Part shown: positions 9,396 through 20,144 of the stretch, piece after piece
Numbering within the stretch: position 1 is the first letter of the stretch
Layout of the letters: each line of letters begins with the position of its first letter
Assembly: GCF_009856445.1 (NCBI RefSeq)
Contig: NZ_WMFA01000011.1
Span: 1 to 64,000 of the forward strand
DNA from: Halobacillus litoralis
Lineage (GTDB): Bacteria > Bacillota > Bacilli > Bacillales > Halobacillaceae
DNA length: 64,000 nt
Direction of reading: 5' to 3'
Notes under the pieces: generated by a model
Databases searched by the model: none
Told to the model about the DNA's origin: nothing
What the model saw: the letters and a program-made list of their open reading frames with translations, nothing else
Made by a program: the position numbers and the translations under genes

Positions 9396-11159
9396 TTATA
9401 ATACGCTTGCGTGACCCTCGTAAATATCACCGCGTGAACTATCAATCGTGATATCAGAACCATCCTTAATTAATTCAAGAGCATCATTTACTCCAACAAT
9501 TACTGGAATTCCAAGGCTTAATCCCACAACAGCTGCGTGAGAAGTAAGTCCTCCTTCCATGGTAATGATTCCGGCAGCTTTTTCAATCGCTGGCATCATG
9601 TCCCGATCTGTTCCTTGCGTGACCAGGATGTCTCCATCTTCGACGCGGTCGATCGCTTCTTGTGCATTTTTTGTAACGATAGCACGTCCATAAGCGCTCT
9701 TCTGACCAACTCCTTGTCCTTTGACAAGTACATCCCCAATAACGTGAACTTTCATCAAGTTCGTCGTACCACTCTCACCAACTGGTACACCACCAGTGAT
9801 GACTACACGGTCTCCGCGAATGGCAAGACCGGATGCAAGGCTACGTTCAACCGCAACATCCAGCATATCATCCGTAGAATAAGCACGTGGACCCATCACA
9901 GCATAAACACCCCAAACGAGAGATAGTTTACGATTTACTTCTTCATCAGAAGTAATCGCTACAATTGGAGCTTTCGGACGATACTTAGAAATCATGCGGG
10001 CTGTGTGACCACTTTCTGTAGGTGTAACAATGGCTGCTGCGTTCAAGTTAATCGCTGTATGAGTAACCGATTGACTGATTGCATCCGTTATTGTCATATC
10101 GCTATGCTTAGAGCGCTCTTGTAATAACGCCATGTGGTTTAAGCCGGTTTCTGTTTTGCTCGCAATATTATGCATCGTTTGAACAGCCTCAACAGGATAA
10201 TCTCCTGCTGCTGTTTCCCCAGATAGCATGATCGCATCTGTACCATCGAAGATGGCATTGGCAACGTCAGAAGCTTCTGCACGTGTCGGACGTGGGTTAC
10301 GCTGCATAGAGTCAAGCATCTGGGTAGCTGTAATGACAGGCTTTCCAGCTTCGTTACATTTACGAATCAAGCGCTTCTGTACAAGTGGTACATCTTCAGC
10401 TGGAATTTCAACACCTAGGTCTCCACGAGCAACCATCAACCCATCGCTGACTTCAAGAATATCGTCGATATTATCGACACCTTCTTGGTTTTCGATTTTT
10501 GGAATGATTTGAATGTGACTGGCATTATGCTTCTCAAGAAGTTCTTTAATTTCCAGGACATCTGATGCACGACGTACGAAAGATGCAGCAATAAAGTCAA
10601 CCCCTTGCTCGATCCCGAACTCGATATCTTTCGCATCTTTATCCGTAATTCCAGGCAAGTTGACACTTACATTAGGAACATTGACACCTTTTTTATTCTT
10701 CAATGGGCCATTGTTTAATACAGTCGTCTTGATTTCATTATTCTCTTTATCAATTTCTTCTACTTGAAGTTCAACAAGGCCATCATCCAACAGGATTTTG
10801 GAGCCTGGATGAACATCATTAATCAATCCAGGGTAAGTGACAGAGAAGCGTTCGGCATCCCCTTCAATTTCGTCCATAGATACATAAGTCGTAGAGCCTT
10901 TTTCCAAATAGACTTCTCCATCTTTAAGTGTACCTGTACGGATCTCCGGACCTTTTGTATCAAGTAAAATAGCTACAGTCTTTCCAGTCGTTTTCGAAGC
11001 TTCACGAATATTGTTTATTCTAGCTCCGTGCTCTTCAAAATCTCCGTGAGAGAAGTTCAAACGAGCGACATTCATCCCTGCTTCGATCAGCTGGGTCAAT
11101 TTTTCTACAGACTCAGAAGCAGGTCCGATTGTACTTACGATTTTTGTTTTTCTAAACAT
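9396..11159 (-). CDS. pyk: Pyruvate kinase
   Basis: Last step of glycolysis: phosphoenolpyruvate and ADP to pyruvate and ATP. The 587 residues show the N-terminal [13 protein letters not shown], substrate residues in ARLNFSHGD, the signature around [30 protein letters not shown] and the K/Mg region [25 protein letters not shown]. The C-terminal 110 residues form the extra PEP-utiliser-like domain ([21 protein letters not shown]) found in Bacillus and Geobacillus enzymes, which accounts for the length. It follows pfkA by 28 bases in an operon. The ATG has a good ribosome binding site (GAGGAAAT). Confidence 0.98.
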   Translation of the reverse strand: MFRKTKIVSTIGPASESVEKLTQLIEAGMNVARLNFSHGDFEEHGARINNIREASKTTGKTVAILLDTKGPEIRTGTLKDGEVYLEKGSTTYVSMDEIEGDAERFSVTYPGLINDVHPGSKILLDDGLVELQVEEIDKENNEIKTTVLNNGPLKNKKGVNVPNVSVNLPGITDKDAKDIEFGIEQGVDFIAASFVRRASDVLEIKELLEKHNASHIQIIPKIENQEGVDNIDDILEVSDGLMVARGDLGVEIPAEDVPLVQKRLIRKCNEAGKPVITATQMLDSMQRNPRPTRAEASDVANAIFDGTDAIMLSGETAAGDYPVEAVQTMHNIASKTETGLNHMALLQERSKHSDMTITDAISQSVTHTAINLNAAAIVTPTESGHTARMISKYRPKAPIVAITSDEEVNRKLSLVWGVYAVMGPRAYSTDDMLDVAVERSLASGLAIRGDRVVITGGVPVGESGTTNLMKVHVIGDVLVKGQGVGQKSAYGRAIVTKNAQEAIDRVEDGDILVTQGTDRDMMPAIEKAAGIITMEGGLTSHAAVVGLSLGIPVIVGVNDALELIKDGSDITIDSSRGDIYEGHASVL

Positions 11160-11187
11160 TTTATTTCCTCCTCAAGTGCCTCTTGCA

Positions 11188-12168
<981 letters not shown>

Positions 12169-12308
12169 CTATTTATGTTGTCCCCAACCAAAGATGAATC
12201 GAAACCTCCGTCTATTTTCATAAGGATAGCCTATCCTCTAGTCTATTCAATTAATAAAACTTCAACATTCCATTCATCAATGATAGCGTTACCATCCTGT
12301 TAAGATGC

Positions 12309-12332
12309 GAAAAGCCGCACCCAAGTGCGACC
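12309..12332 (-). terminator. Probable accDA terminator
   Basis: GCCGCAC (12314-12320) pairs with GTGCGAC (12325-12331), including one G-U pair. On the minus strand four T follow. It lies 35 bases beyond accA and suggests pfkA-pyk starts from its own promoter in 12150-12300. Confidence 0.5.
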
Positions 12333-12366
12333 TTTCTTTACGGACTTATTATTTTGAACCATCCTA

Positions 12367-13329
12367 TTATAAATCAAGATACGTGTAATCGCCAATATTT
12401 TTGTACTTTAAGAAACGTTTTTCTAATAATTCTTCAACCCCAAGAGTGCTCAACGTTTCTAAAGAATCAGAAATGGTTTTCTCAATTTCACGGGCTTGAG
12501 CCTCGATATCTCTGTGAGCTCCACCTCTTACCTCTGGAATCACAGCATCAATTACATTTAATTTCTTCAAATCATAGGAAGTAATTTTCATTGATTCTGC
12601 TGCTTCTTGTGCAAGGCCTGCATCCTTCCATAAAATAGAAGAAGCCCCTTCAGGAGAAATCACGGAATAAGTGGAGTTCTCAAGCATAAAAATACGATCT
12701 CCAATACCAAGACCGAGCGCTCCACCACTACCGCCTTCACCAATCACTATGCATATCACCGGAACCGTAAGACCGGCCATTTCCATCAGGTTCCTGGCAA
12801 TCGCTTCACTTTGGCCTCTTTCTTCTGCTGCTTTTCCAGGATAAGCTCCCTTTGTATCAATAAAAGTAATAATCGGTCGTTTGAATTTATCTGCCTGCTT
12901 CATTAAGCGGAGTGCTTTTCTGTAACCTTCAGGGTGAGGCATGCCGAAATTACGACGAATATTTTCTTTTGTATCTTTACCTCTCTGGTGACCGATCACA
13001 GTTACGGGTTGACCTTTGAATTTAGCAATTCCAGATACAATCGCTGCATCGTCTCCAAAGGTACGGTCTCCGTGCATCTCAAGGAAATCTGTAAATAGAT
13101 ATTCGATATAATCCAGTGTGGTCGGTCTTTCAGGGTGTCGTGCCATTTGTACACGATCCCAAGGAGCCATTCGATCATACACATCTGTTTCAAGTCTTTC
13201 CAAACGATTCTCTAATGTTACGATTTCGTCGCTAAGATCCATTTCACTGTTCTCAGTCAGGCGTTTCAAATCAGAAATTTTCTCTCTCAATTCTATGACA
13301 GGTTTCTCGAATTCGAGTACATGTTTCAC
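12367..13329 (-). CDS. accA: Acetyl-CoA carboxylase carboxyltransferase, alpha subunit
   Basis: Alpha half of the carboxyltransferase that makes malonyl-CoA for fatty-acid synthesis. The 320 residues begin with a helical N-terminal part ([16 protein letters not shown]). The crotonase-like core has [68 protein letters not shown] and [16 protein letters not shown]. The start overlaps the end of accD by four bases, a sign of coupled translation of equal subunits. Confidence 0.97.
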   Translation of the reverse strand: MKHVLEFEKPVIELREKISDLKRLTENSEMDLSDEIVTLENRLERLETDVYDRMAPWDRVQMARHPERPTTLDYIEYLFTDFLEMHGDRTFGDDAAIVSGIAKFKGQPVTVIGHQRGKDTKENIRRNFGMPHPEGYRKALRLMKQADKFKRPIITFIDTKGAYPGKAAEERGQSEAIARNLMEMAGLTVPVICIVIGEGGSGGALGLGIGDRIFMLENSTYSVISPEGASSILWKDAGLAQEAAESMKITSYDLKKLNVIDAVIPEVRGGAHRDIEAQAREIEKTISDSLETLSTLGVEELLEKRFLKYKNIGDYTYLDL

Positions 13330-14186
13330 GATTGGCCACCTCCCACATTATGAAGATCAAGAACCGTCGTCAGTGTCTTTTTCATGTCATGACGATGAAT
13401 GACTTTGTCCAGTTGACCGTGTTCCAGAAGGAATTCAGCTGTTTGGAAATCCTCTGGAAGTTTTTCGCGGATCGTTTGTTCGATGATCCTCCGACCTGCA
13501 AATCCAATCAAAGCGCCAGGCTCTGCAAAATTATAATCTCCAAGTGAGGCAAAACTCGCTGAAACGCCACCTGTTGTCGGATGGGTCATGACTGAAATGA
13601 AAAGACCACCATCGGCATGATGACGTTGGAGAGCGACTGATGTTTTCCCCATTTGCATAAGACTGAGAACACCTTCCTGCATCCTCGCACCGCCGGAAGC
13701 GGTGAAGATGATAAATGGAAGGTTCTCTTTCCTGGCATTCTCGATAGCGTTCGTGATTTTTTCCCCTACTACCGACCCCATGCTCCCCATCCGGAAGCGG
13801 GCATCCATAACAGCCACCGCTGTTTCCATGCCATCCATTTTCGCTTTTCCTGTGACAACCGCTTCATTCAAGTCTGATTTTTGACGGTCTTTTTCGAGTT
13901 TTTCTTCATATTCCGGGAAATGCAACGGATTATTTGAAATCATGTGCTTGTCCCACTCTACAAAGGATTCCTCATCAAATAAGTGTTGGATGCGTTCATA
14001 CGCACTAAGCCGATGATGATGATCACAATGAGGGCAGACATTCATATTTCGATTCAATTCTTTTCTATAAAAGATTTTCTGGCAGTTTGGGCATTTCTGC
14101 ATCAAACCTTCAGGTACATCCTGCTTTGCTTCTTGGCTGGGAATGGATGCGTATCTTTTTTTCTTGCTGAAAAAGTCTCTTAGCAA
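13326..14186 (-). CDS. accD: Acetyl-CoA carboxylase carboxyltransferase, beta subunit
   Basis: Beta half of the carboxyltransferase. The 286 residues show a four-cysteine zinc ribbon at about 31-53 ([14 protein letters not shown] ... CPHCDHHH) and the crotonase core with [51 protein letters not shown] and [11 protein letters not shown]. The start is TTG at 14186, with AAAGGAGGA six bases upstream. Upstream lies a perfect 7-bp inverted repeat (14262-14280) that may be an operator. Confidence 0.96.
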   Translation of the reverse strand: MLRDFFSKKKRYASIPSQEAKQDVPEGLMQKCPNCQKIFYRKELNRNMNVCPHCDHHHRLSAYERIQHLFDEESFVEWDKHMISNNPLHFPEYEEKLEKDRQKSDLNEAVVTGKAKMDGMETAVAVMDARFRMGSMGSVVGEKITNAIENARKENLPFIIFTASGGARMQEGVLSLMQMGKTSVALQRHHADGGLFISVMTHPTTGGVSASFASLGDYNFAEPGALIGFAGRRIIEQTIREKLPEDFQTAEFLLEHGQLDKVIHRHDMKKTLTTVLDLHNVGGGQS

Positions 14187-14261
14187 GGTGATTCCTCCTT
14201 TGGGACAAAGCTTCCTTTCTTATCAATATACATAAATTCCATTTCATAATATGACTTATTC

Positions 14262-14280
14262 TGTCGAAATAGATTCGACA
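14262..14280. promoter_or_regulatory. Inverted repeat upstream of accD
   Basis: TGTCGAA-ATAGA-TTCGACA: two perfect 7-base arms five bases apart, 76 bases upstream of the accD start, in the gap between the GntR-type gene and accD. Its size and symmetry suit a dimeric repressor. It differs from the FapR and FadR consensus I know. The binding protein is unknown. Confidence 0.4.
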
Positions 14281-14288
14281 CGATGCGA

Positions 14289-14888
14289 TCATTGAAATAG
14301 ACGTATAATATTCATTGTACTTTCTTCTTCCATGGCGGTTACCATTTCTTCATACCAATCATCAGAATAGCTTACCTCATGGAAAGTATGGGTAAATCCT
14401 GAGATGAATTGCCACATCGACAGAAGGAGAGGTTGATCACAAAGGCTGAACAAATATTCAAATACCTTTTGGTGCCTCTGAGTGTAGGAATGGCCGGATA
14501 TTATTGTTTTTAATGCGCTCATATCCTCCTGGCTGGCTAACCTCCCGTTCAACAAAAGCAGTACCTCTTTTTCTATCATTTGTTTAGCAATCATCAATTC
14601 GCTCTTGGTCCTGGATTCGTTAAGTAAGAAGTTGGATAGCAGCTCGACCATATGGTAAGGACGATATGCTCTCATATAGGTGCCCTCGCCTCTTCTTGTT
14701 TCAATCAATCCTAGAAGCTCCATCGCCCGAAAGGCTTCCCGGATTGAGGATCTGCCTACATTCAGCTGTTCACTTAACTCTCGTTCTGAAGGCAGCTTAT
14801 CTCCAGGCTTTAACCGGTGCTCTTCAATGTATGATTTCAACTGTTGAAGAACACCTTCATACACTTTTCCTCGCTGCTCCTGGGCCAC
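14289..14888 (-). CDS. GntR/FadR-type transcriptional regulator
   Basis: The N-terminal winged helix-turn-helix (about 5-70) is typical GntR: KPGDKLPSERELSEQLNVGRSSIREAFRAMELLGLIETRRGEGTYMR. The C-terminal part is all-helical but short (about 125 residues) and lacks the clear Asp/His set of standard FCD domains, so the ligand is uncertain. The gene lies 80 bases downstream of the malic enzyme gene on the same strand. A perfect FadR-type palindrome lies at the malic enzyme promoter, so I infer it regulates that unit and itself. I prefer the GTG at 14888 after AGAGGTG; an in-frame ATG at 14927 has no ribosome binding site. Confidence 0.85.
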   Translation of the reverse strand: MAQEQRGKVYEGVLQQLKSYIEEHRLKPGDKLPSERELSEQLNVGRSSIREAFRAMELLGLIETRRGEGTYMRAYRPYHMVELLSNFLLNESRTKSELMIAKQMIEKEVLLLLNGRLASQEDMSALKTIISGHSYTQRHQKVFEYLFSLCDQPLLLSMWQFISGFTHTFHEVSYSDDWYEEMVTAMEEESTMNIIRLFQ

Positions 14889-14968
14889 GTTACACGGACA
14901 CCTCTTTTCATCTCTAACCACAATCATATTATGTAGAAGGAGAAACCGAAAAGCTTCCCCTTCTCATA

Positions 14969-16207
14969 TCAATCTTCATCAATTAATGTCAGTTGTCTCG
15001 TTTTTTCTGCAACTTCCTCCGGGTCTACATGATGGCGGGCTACCCCGGACTCCATCGCCGCTTTCGCTACGCTTGCAGCAACAGCTGGGGCCACCCGTGG
15101 ATCAAATGGTGCAGGAATGACGTAGTCCTCACTCAATTCATCCTCGCTTACTAAGGAGGCAATGGCTTCAGCAGCTGCAATCTTCATCTTTTCATTGATC
15201 CTAGTCGCTCTTACATCCAACGCACCACGGAAAATTCCCGGGAATGCCAGCACATTATTTACCTGGTTAGGAAAGTCTGAGCGGCCTGTCCCGATGACGC
15301 GCGCTCCGGCTTCCTTTGCATCTTCCGGCATAATTTCAGGTTCTGGATTTGCCATGGCAAAGATGATAGAATCATCATTCATTTTAGATACAGTCTCTTT
15401 AGAGAGCAGTCCACCGACGGATACACCAATAAACACATCCGCGCCTTCCATGACCTCTTCAAGATTCCCCTCTGTGCGGTCTTTATTCGTGATTTTAGCA
15501 ATTTCATCTTTCACATCGTTCATTCCATAATCACGGCCTTCAAAAATAGCACCTTTGGAATCACACATAATAATATCACGCACACCGAAATGATAGAGTA
15601 ATTTAATAATAGCTATTCCAGCAGCTCCAGCACCATTCGCCACCACTTTAATTTCAGAGAAGGTTTTCCCAGTTATTTTTAATGCATTCATTAACCCTGC
15701 AACTGTAACGATTGCCGTACCATGTTGGTCGTCATGGAAGATAGGGATATTCGTTTCTTTCTTCAGTCGATCTTCGATGATGAAGCAGTTGGGTGCGGCG
15801 ATATCTTCCAGGTTCACACCGCCGAAAGTAGGTTCCATCAACTTTACTGTCTGCACAATCTGGTCAATATCACGCGTGTTCAAACAAATAGGGAATGCAT
15901 CTACTCCTGCAAAACTCTTAAATAAAGCAGCTTTACCTTCCATAACTGGAAGAGCAGCTTCAGGACCAATATTTCCAAGACCAAGAACAGCCGATCCATC
16001 ACTGACGACGGCTACCATGTTGCCCTTCATCGTATAATCGTACACCGTATCTTTATGATCATAAATCTCCTTACAGGGTTCTGCCACTCCAGGGGAATAA
16101 GCAAGACTCAAGTCTCTAGCATTCCTGACTGGAACTTTTGAATGGGTTTCAAGTTTCCCTTTATTCACACGATGTATGTGCAAAGCTTCATCTCTTAAAT
16201 TCGACAC
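14969..16207 (-). CDS. ytsJ: NAD(P)-dependent malic enzyme (YtsJ type)
   Basis: Oxidative decarboxylation of malate to pyruvate. The 412-residue short bacterial form shows RDLSLAYSPGVAEPC near the N-terminus, MVAVVSDGSAVLGLGNIGP with substrate and cofactor residues, metal-binding NCFIIEDRL and PIFHDDQHGTAIV, and the Rossmann motif VANGAGAAGIAII. In B. subtilis YtsJ is the NADP-linked enzyme of this neighbourhood; cofactor use here is not shown by sequence alone. The start is GTG at 16207 with GGAGAG upstream. A strong promoter with an overlapping FadR-type operator precedes it, and a GntR regulator follows. Confidence 0.93.
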   Translation of the reverse strand: MSNLRDEALHIHRVNKGKLETHSKVPVRNARDLSLAYSPGVAEPCKEIYDHKDTVYDYTMKGNMVAVVSDGSAVLGLGNIGPEAALPVMEGKAALFKSFAGVDAFPICLNTRDIDQIVQTVKLMEPTFGGVNLEDIAAPNCFIIEDRLKKETNIPIFHDDQHGTAIVTVAGLMNALKITGKTFSEIKVVANGAGAAGIAIIKLLYHFGVRDIIMCDSKGAIFEGRDYGMNDVKDEIAKITNKDRTEGNLEEVMEGADVFIGVSVGGLLSKETVSKMNDDSIIFAMANPEPEIMPEDAKEAGARVIGTGRSDFPNQVNNVLAFPGIFRGALDVRATRINEKMKIAAAEAIASLVSEDELSEDYVIPAPFDPRVAPAVAASVAKAAMESGVARHHVDPEEVAEKTRQLTLIDED

Positions 16208-16245
16208 GACGACACTCTCCTTTTAGACTTATAGTGAACCGACCC

Positions 16246-16262
16246 TGGTGGTCTGACCACCA
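16246..16262. promoter_or_regulatory. FadR-type operator at the malic enzyme promoter
   Basis: TGGTGGTCTGACCACCA is a perfect palindrome with 8-base arms around one T. The core TGGTCTGACCA fits TGGTNNNACCA, the known operator pattern of FadR-subfamily GntR regulators. It lies about 10-26 bases downstream of the predicted transcription start, where a repressor would block elongation. The natural candidate binder is the GntR-type protein at 14289-14888. Confidence 0.75.
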
Positions 16263-16273
16263 TTAACCTCTTA

Positions 16274-16301
16274 ATTATAACAGATGAATATAGAGTGTAA
16301 A
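16274..16301 (-). promoter_or_regulatory. Malic enzyme sigma-A promoter
   Basis: On the minus strand: TTTACA (16301-16296), a 16-base spacer and TATAAT (16279-16274), with TG one base before the -10 (extended -10). The predicted start is near 16268. Confidence 0.75.
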
Positions 16302-16327
16302 GAAATACAAAAATCCGGACTGAGCTT

Positions 16328-19300
16328 TTATTGTTCTGCCCCATCTTTCACAGGCCTGACAGCTACAGATGACTCCCCGAAAAATTCTTTCAATTTCCCC
16401 ATAGAGACATCATTGAGTTCAAGACAATAGGTATCATCCAGTTTATAAGTCACGCGATCTTCGGATCGAAAAATGAAGATTGGTGTATTCCCCGGGAAAT
16501 ATTCAGCAAGCTTTTTCAATTTTTCTATGGAATAGTGTTCATGGTCTTCCGTCACCTTTATAAACAGCCGTTGCTTTTTTTCACCTGGTACATCATTCAT
16601 ACCTAAAGGGTTCGCATGATTAATGATCAATTGTTTCTGTCCTTTTCTTTCATCAATTTTCCCCTTCACGTGCACCAGCATCTGTTCTTTCACCCATACT
16701 TTTATATTTCGATAAGCTTCCGGGAAAAGGACCGCATCCATCTCAGCCGTTTCATCGCTGATCGTTAAGAATGCCATAGGGTCGCCCCGTTTCGTACGTA
16801 TTTCACGTAGTCCATCAATTACCACGGCAACCTCCACCTGTCTCTTCGTCAAACGTTGAGCCTCTCGCAGTGGAAGAACACCCTTCTTATCAAGGTCTTT
16901 CCTTTGGTGACCCAAGGGGTGTTGAGACATGTATGTGCCCAACACCTCTTTTTCCATCGACAAACGTTTCAAAGGAGGGAAAGGTTCCACTTCCACCATT
17001 TCCATATCCAATTCATTACCAAAGAAGCCAGGTTGATCTTGAAACTCCTTAAAGAGCTCTCCCTGTTCTAAAGCTTGATCGATGCTTGCAAGAACAGTCG
17101 CTCTATTTTGGTGTAGATCGTCGAAGGCGCCCGCAAGAACAAGGGATTCAATGACCTTCCTGGGAACAAGCTTTCCATCGACACGCAAACAAAAATCGTT
17201 AAGGTTACGAAAAGGCCCCTTTGCTCTCTCTTCAATAATCGCTTGAGCTGCCTGGTAGCCCACCCCTTTAACAGCAGTCATTCCAACTCTTATTTCTCCA
17301 GAGTCATCAGTGTTCAGGGCTTGACTTCTATTCACAGATGGAGCTTTCACCTTCACTTTCATATCTCTGGCTTCACGAATATACATCGTCATCTTCTCAT
17401 GATCTCCTAGATGAGCATTCATCAATTCTGCCATAAAGTAAGAAGGGTAATGAACTTTCATATAAGCTAATCTGTAGGAAATCAAGCTGTAGGCAACCGC
17501 ATGGCTTCTGTTAAAGCCATAATTAGAGAATTTTACAATCCAGTCAAATAACTGGTGTGCAATTGAATCCACATAGCCTTTCGACTTACACCCCTGAATA
17601 AACCTCATCCGTTCTTCCTCTAAAACATCGGCTTGCTTTTTACTCACCGCACGCCTTAATAGATCGGCTTCTCCTAAGGAATATCCAGCAACTCGACGAG
17701 CGACTTCCATTATTTGTTCTTGATAAACCAACACGCCGAAAGTATGGGCAAGAATAGGTTTTAAGTCAGGATGTGGATACTCAATATTCTTCTGGCCATG
17801 CTTCCTTTCAATATATAAAGGGATGTATTCCATCGGTCCTGGTCTATAAAGAGCGTTAACCGCGACAACATCTTCAAAATGACTTGGTTTTAAACGTTGC
17901 AGTACATTCTTCATTCCTTGAGACTCCAATTGAAAAACCCCATTGGTTCTCCCTTGTTTCAATAGATCAAACGTCAGATGATCATCAAGCGGTATACGAC
18001 TGATTGAAAAGTCCTTTTGACGATATCTTTTAACTTTCTGTTCCATCCTTTCCAGGAAAGAGAGGTTACGGAGACCGAGAAAATCAATCTTAAGAAGTCC
18101 TACTTTCTCAAGGTCACCCATTGCATATTGGGTTAAGGATACAGGACCTTGACTCTTCAACAGAGCTGTATATTTCACAAGTGGCTCTTCACTTAAAACA
18201 ACACCCGCTGCATGGGTTGATACATGCCTTGGAAGTCCTTCCAGCTTCGTAGCCACTCGGAACAACAACTTTAAACGATCGGAGTTTCTAATGTATTCTT
18301 TTAACTCCTCCGATTTCTTCACGACTTCCACAAGTGACGAAGCGGTGGTTTTAGGGATTTGATGAAGAATGAAGGATGCATCACTCTCATCTACTTTCAA
18401 TACCTTGAACAACTCTCTCAAGACACTCCTTGCGGCAAACGTACCAAATGTACAAATCTGAGCCACGTGGTCGCTCCCATATTTCTCAGCAACATAGGAG
18501 ATTACCTCGTCCCTACGGTGATCAGGAAAATCAATATCTATATCCGGCATCGTGATTCTTTCGGGATTGAGAAATCGTTCGAATAACAATTGATACGCTA
18601 AAGGATCGACCTGAGTAATCCCAAGCAAGTATGACACAATAGAGCCAGCGGCAGAACCACGCCCTGGGCCGGCGTGAATACCATTTTCTCTCGCATAACT
18701 AATGAAATCCCATACAATTAAAAAATAATCGCTGAAACCCATTGAAGATATGATAGACAATTCATGATTCAGTCTCTCCACCGCTTGTTGACGATTCTTC
18801 GTGTCGTATTTTAGAGACAAAGTTGATTCACAAAGCTGCCGCAAGTATTCATCCGAGCTTTTATTTTCCGGTGAAGGATAGGATGGAAGCAGTTGTCTGT
18901 TCAATTCCAAATCAACCTGGCATGCATCCACAATATCTTCCGTTGCTATTAGAGATTCGGGCCACCATTCTCCGAAAAAACCTTCCATTTCTTCTTGAGA
19001 CTTAAGATAGTGGTGGTGGTCATTGTTTTCAGGGCTATAACGTGCCCCTTCATCAATCGCACGTAAACATTGGAAAGCATCTGCATCCTCGCGGTTCAAA
19101 TAACGCACATCACCTATGGCCACGACTTTCATTCCGTTTTTACTCACCCATTCTCTTAATGGTGTATGTAATTGGCGTTCCGAATGAAGATCACGATCCT
19201 GGATACTTAGATAGAAACGGTGTTGTCCTAAAAGATCCAACCAACGTTCTCTAGACGTCTCTATATTGTCAGTCATGCGATTAGAGATCGACTCCGCCCA

Positions 19301-19681
19301 CGGGGAACTCGAAGTCATTTGGATGAAAATCAACCCTTCTTTGTACCCGGCCAACTGCTCAAGCGTTAAGTGTTCCTTCTCTGTTTGTACGATTGTACTT
19401 ATTTCGAGGAGGTTATGGTAACCCCTGGTTGTTTCCGCCAACAAAATCATCGGAAAGGAGAATGTTTGATCCACGACAGAGGTTTTCATACCAATGATTG
19501 GCTTTAATCCCTCGTTCTTACATTCCTCATAAAAAGAGACCGCTCCGCTCATCGTATCCTGATCAGTAAGGGCAACAGCTTCAAACCCTGATTCTTTGGC
19601 TGACCGAACAAGGTCCTTGATTTTAATCGTGCTGTTCATCAAGCTATACCCTGATTGCACATTCAAATGGGTAAACGTCAT
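16328..19681 (-). CDS. dnaE: DNA polymerase III alpha subunit DnaE
   Basis: Replicative polymerase of the DnaE3 type, which in B. subtilis extends primers before PolC takes over. The 1117 residues begin with a PHP domain (FTHLNVQSGYSLMNSTIKI). The polymerase core has GPGRGSAAGSIVSYLLGIT and the catalytic aspartates in PDIDIDFPDHRR, a later DFLGLRNLSFL, then helix-hairpin-helix and OB-fold regions (VAVVIDGLREIRTKRGDPMAFLTI). No proofreading exonuclease insertion is present. The ATG at 19681 follows AAGAAGGTG; the frame to 19690 is an extension. Divergent from ytrHI. Confidence 0.97.
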   Translation of the reverse strand: MTFTHLNVQSGYSLMNSTIKIKDLVRSAKESGFEAVALTDQDTMSGAVSFYEECKNEGLKPIIGMKTSVVDQTFSFPMILLAETTRGYHNLLEISTIVQTEKEHLTLEQLAGYKEGLIFIQMTSSSPWAESISNRMTDNIETSRERWLDLLGQHRFYLSIQDRDLHSERQLHTPLREWVSKNGMKVVAIGDVRYLNREDADAFQCLRAIDEGARYSPENNDHHHYLKSQEEMEGFFGEWWPESLIATEDIVDACQVDLELNRQLLPSYPSPENKSSDEYLRQLCESTLSLKYDTKNRQQAVERLNHELSIISSMGFSDYFLIVWDFISYARENGIHAGPGRGSAAGSIVSYLLGITQVDPLAYQLLFERFLNPERITMPDIDIDFPDHRRDEVISYVAEKYGSDHVAQICTFGTFAARSVLRELFKVLKVDESDASFILHQIPKTTASSLVEVVKKSEELKEYIRNSDRLKLLFRVATKLEGLPRHVSTHAAGVVLSEEPLVKYTALLKSQGPVSLTQYAMGDLEKVGLLKIDFLGLRNLSFLERMEQKVKRYRQKDFSISRIPLDDHLTFDLLKQGRTNGVFQLESQGMKNVLQRLKPSHFEDVVAVNALYRPGPMEYIPLYIERKHGQKNIEYPHPDLKPILAHTFGVLVYQEQIMEVARRVAGYSLGEADLLRRAVSKKQADVLEEERMRFIQGCKSKGYVDSIAHQLFDWIVKFSNYGFNRSHAVAYSLISYRLAYMKVHYPSYFMAELMNAHLGDHEKMTMYIREARDMKVKVKAPSVNRSQALNTDDSGEIRVGMTAVKGVGYQAAQAIIEERAKGPFRNLNDFCLRVDGKLVPRKVIESLVLAGAFDDLHQNRATVLASIDQALEQGELFKEFQDQPGFFGNELDMEMVEVEPFPPLKRLSMEKEVLGTYMSQHPLGHQRKDLDKKGVLPLREAQRLTKRQVEVAVVIDGLREIRTKRGDPMAFLTISDETAEMDAVLFPEAYRNIKVWVKEQMLVHVKGKIDERKGQKQLIINHANPLGMNDVPGEKKQRLFIKVTEDHEHYSIEKLKKLAEYFPGNTPIFIFRSEDRVTYKLDDTYCLELNDVSMGKLKEFFGESSVAVRPVKDGAEQ

Positions 19682-19811
19682 TTCGCACACCTTCTTTCAT
19701 GTAAATTATAGCTACTCTGGAGATAGGATGAAAGCCTTCTGCATAAAGAGAGGGTCGTAAGAATAATGGTTAGGTAAGAGACTATTTTCAGATAGCGAAA
19801 AGAGGGACAAG

Positions 19812-20144
19812 ATGGAAGATCGTTTAGTCATATCCATGATCCAATGCTTCTTTATCGCGTTCGGGGTAATTGTCGGCGGGACCATTATCGGTAGTATAGG
19901 AAGTTTTTTGACAGGAGAAGCCGCTTTGACATCCATGTTCCGAATCGCAAAAGGGCTGAGGATTTGGGCCATTGTCGCTGCCATCGGCGGAACATTTGAT
20001 GCCATAAGCAACTTCGAAAAAGGAATTTTTGATGGTTCCACTTTTGATATCTTCAAGCAGGTGATGATCATTGTCGCTGCCATGGGTGGGGTAAAAACAG
20101 CACTGCTTCTTTTTGAATGGTTATTGGGTGATGAGGTGATATAG
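19812..20144 (+). CDS. ytrH: Sporulation membrane protein YtrH
   Basis: 110-residue membrane protein required for efficient sporulation in B. subtilis, where it is made in the mother cell under sigma-E. Three or four helices are visible, including SMIQCFFIAFGVIVGGTIIGSIGSFL, GLRIWAIVAAIGGTFDAIS and QVMIIVAAMGGVKTALLLFEWLL. The ATG has AGAGGGAC upstream. Its stop overlaps the ytrI start by one base. I could not find a convincing sigma-E promoter in the 130-base gap to dnaE. Confidence 0.9.
   Translation: MEDRLVISMIQCFFIAFGVIVGGTIIGSIGSFLTGEAALTSMFRIAKGLRIWAIVAAIGGTFDAISNFEKGIFDGSTFDIFKQVMIIVAAMGGVKTALLLFEWLLGDEVI

Noticed and set aside
19690-19811. Sigma-E promoter for ytrHI
   Set aside because: Expected from B. 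subtilis, but no pair close to the sigma-E consensus was found by eye.
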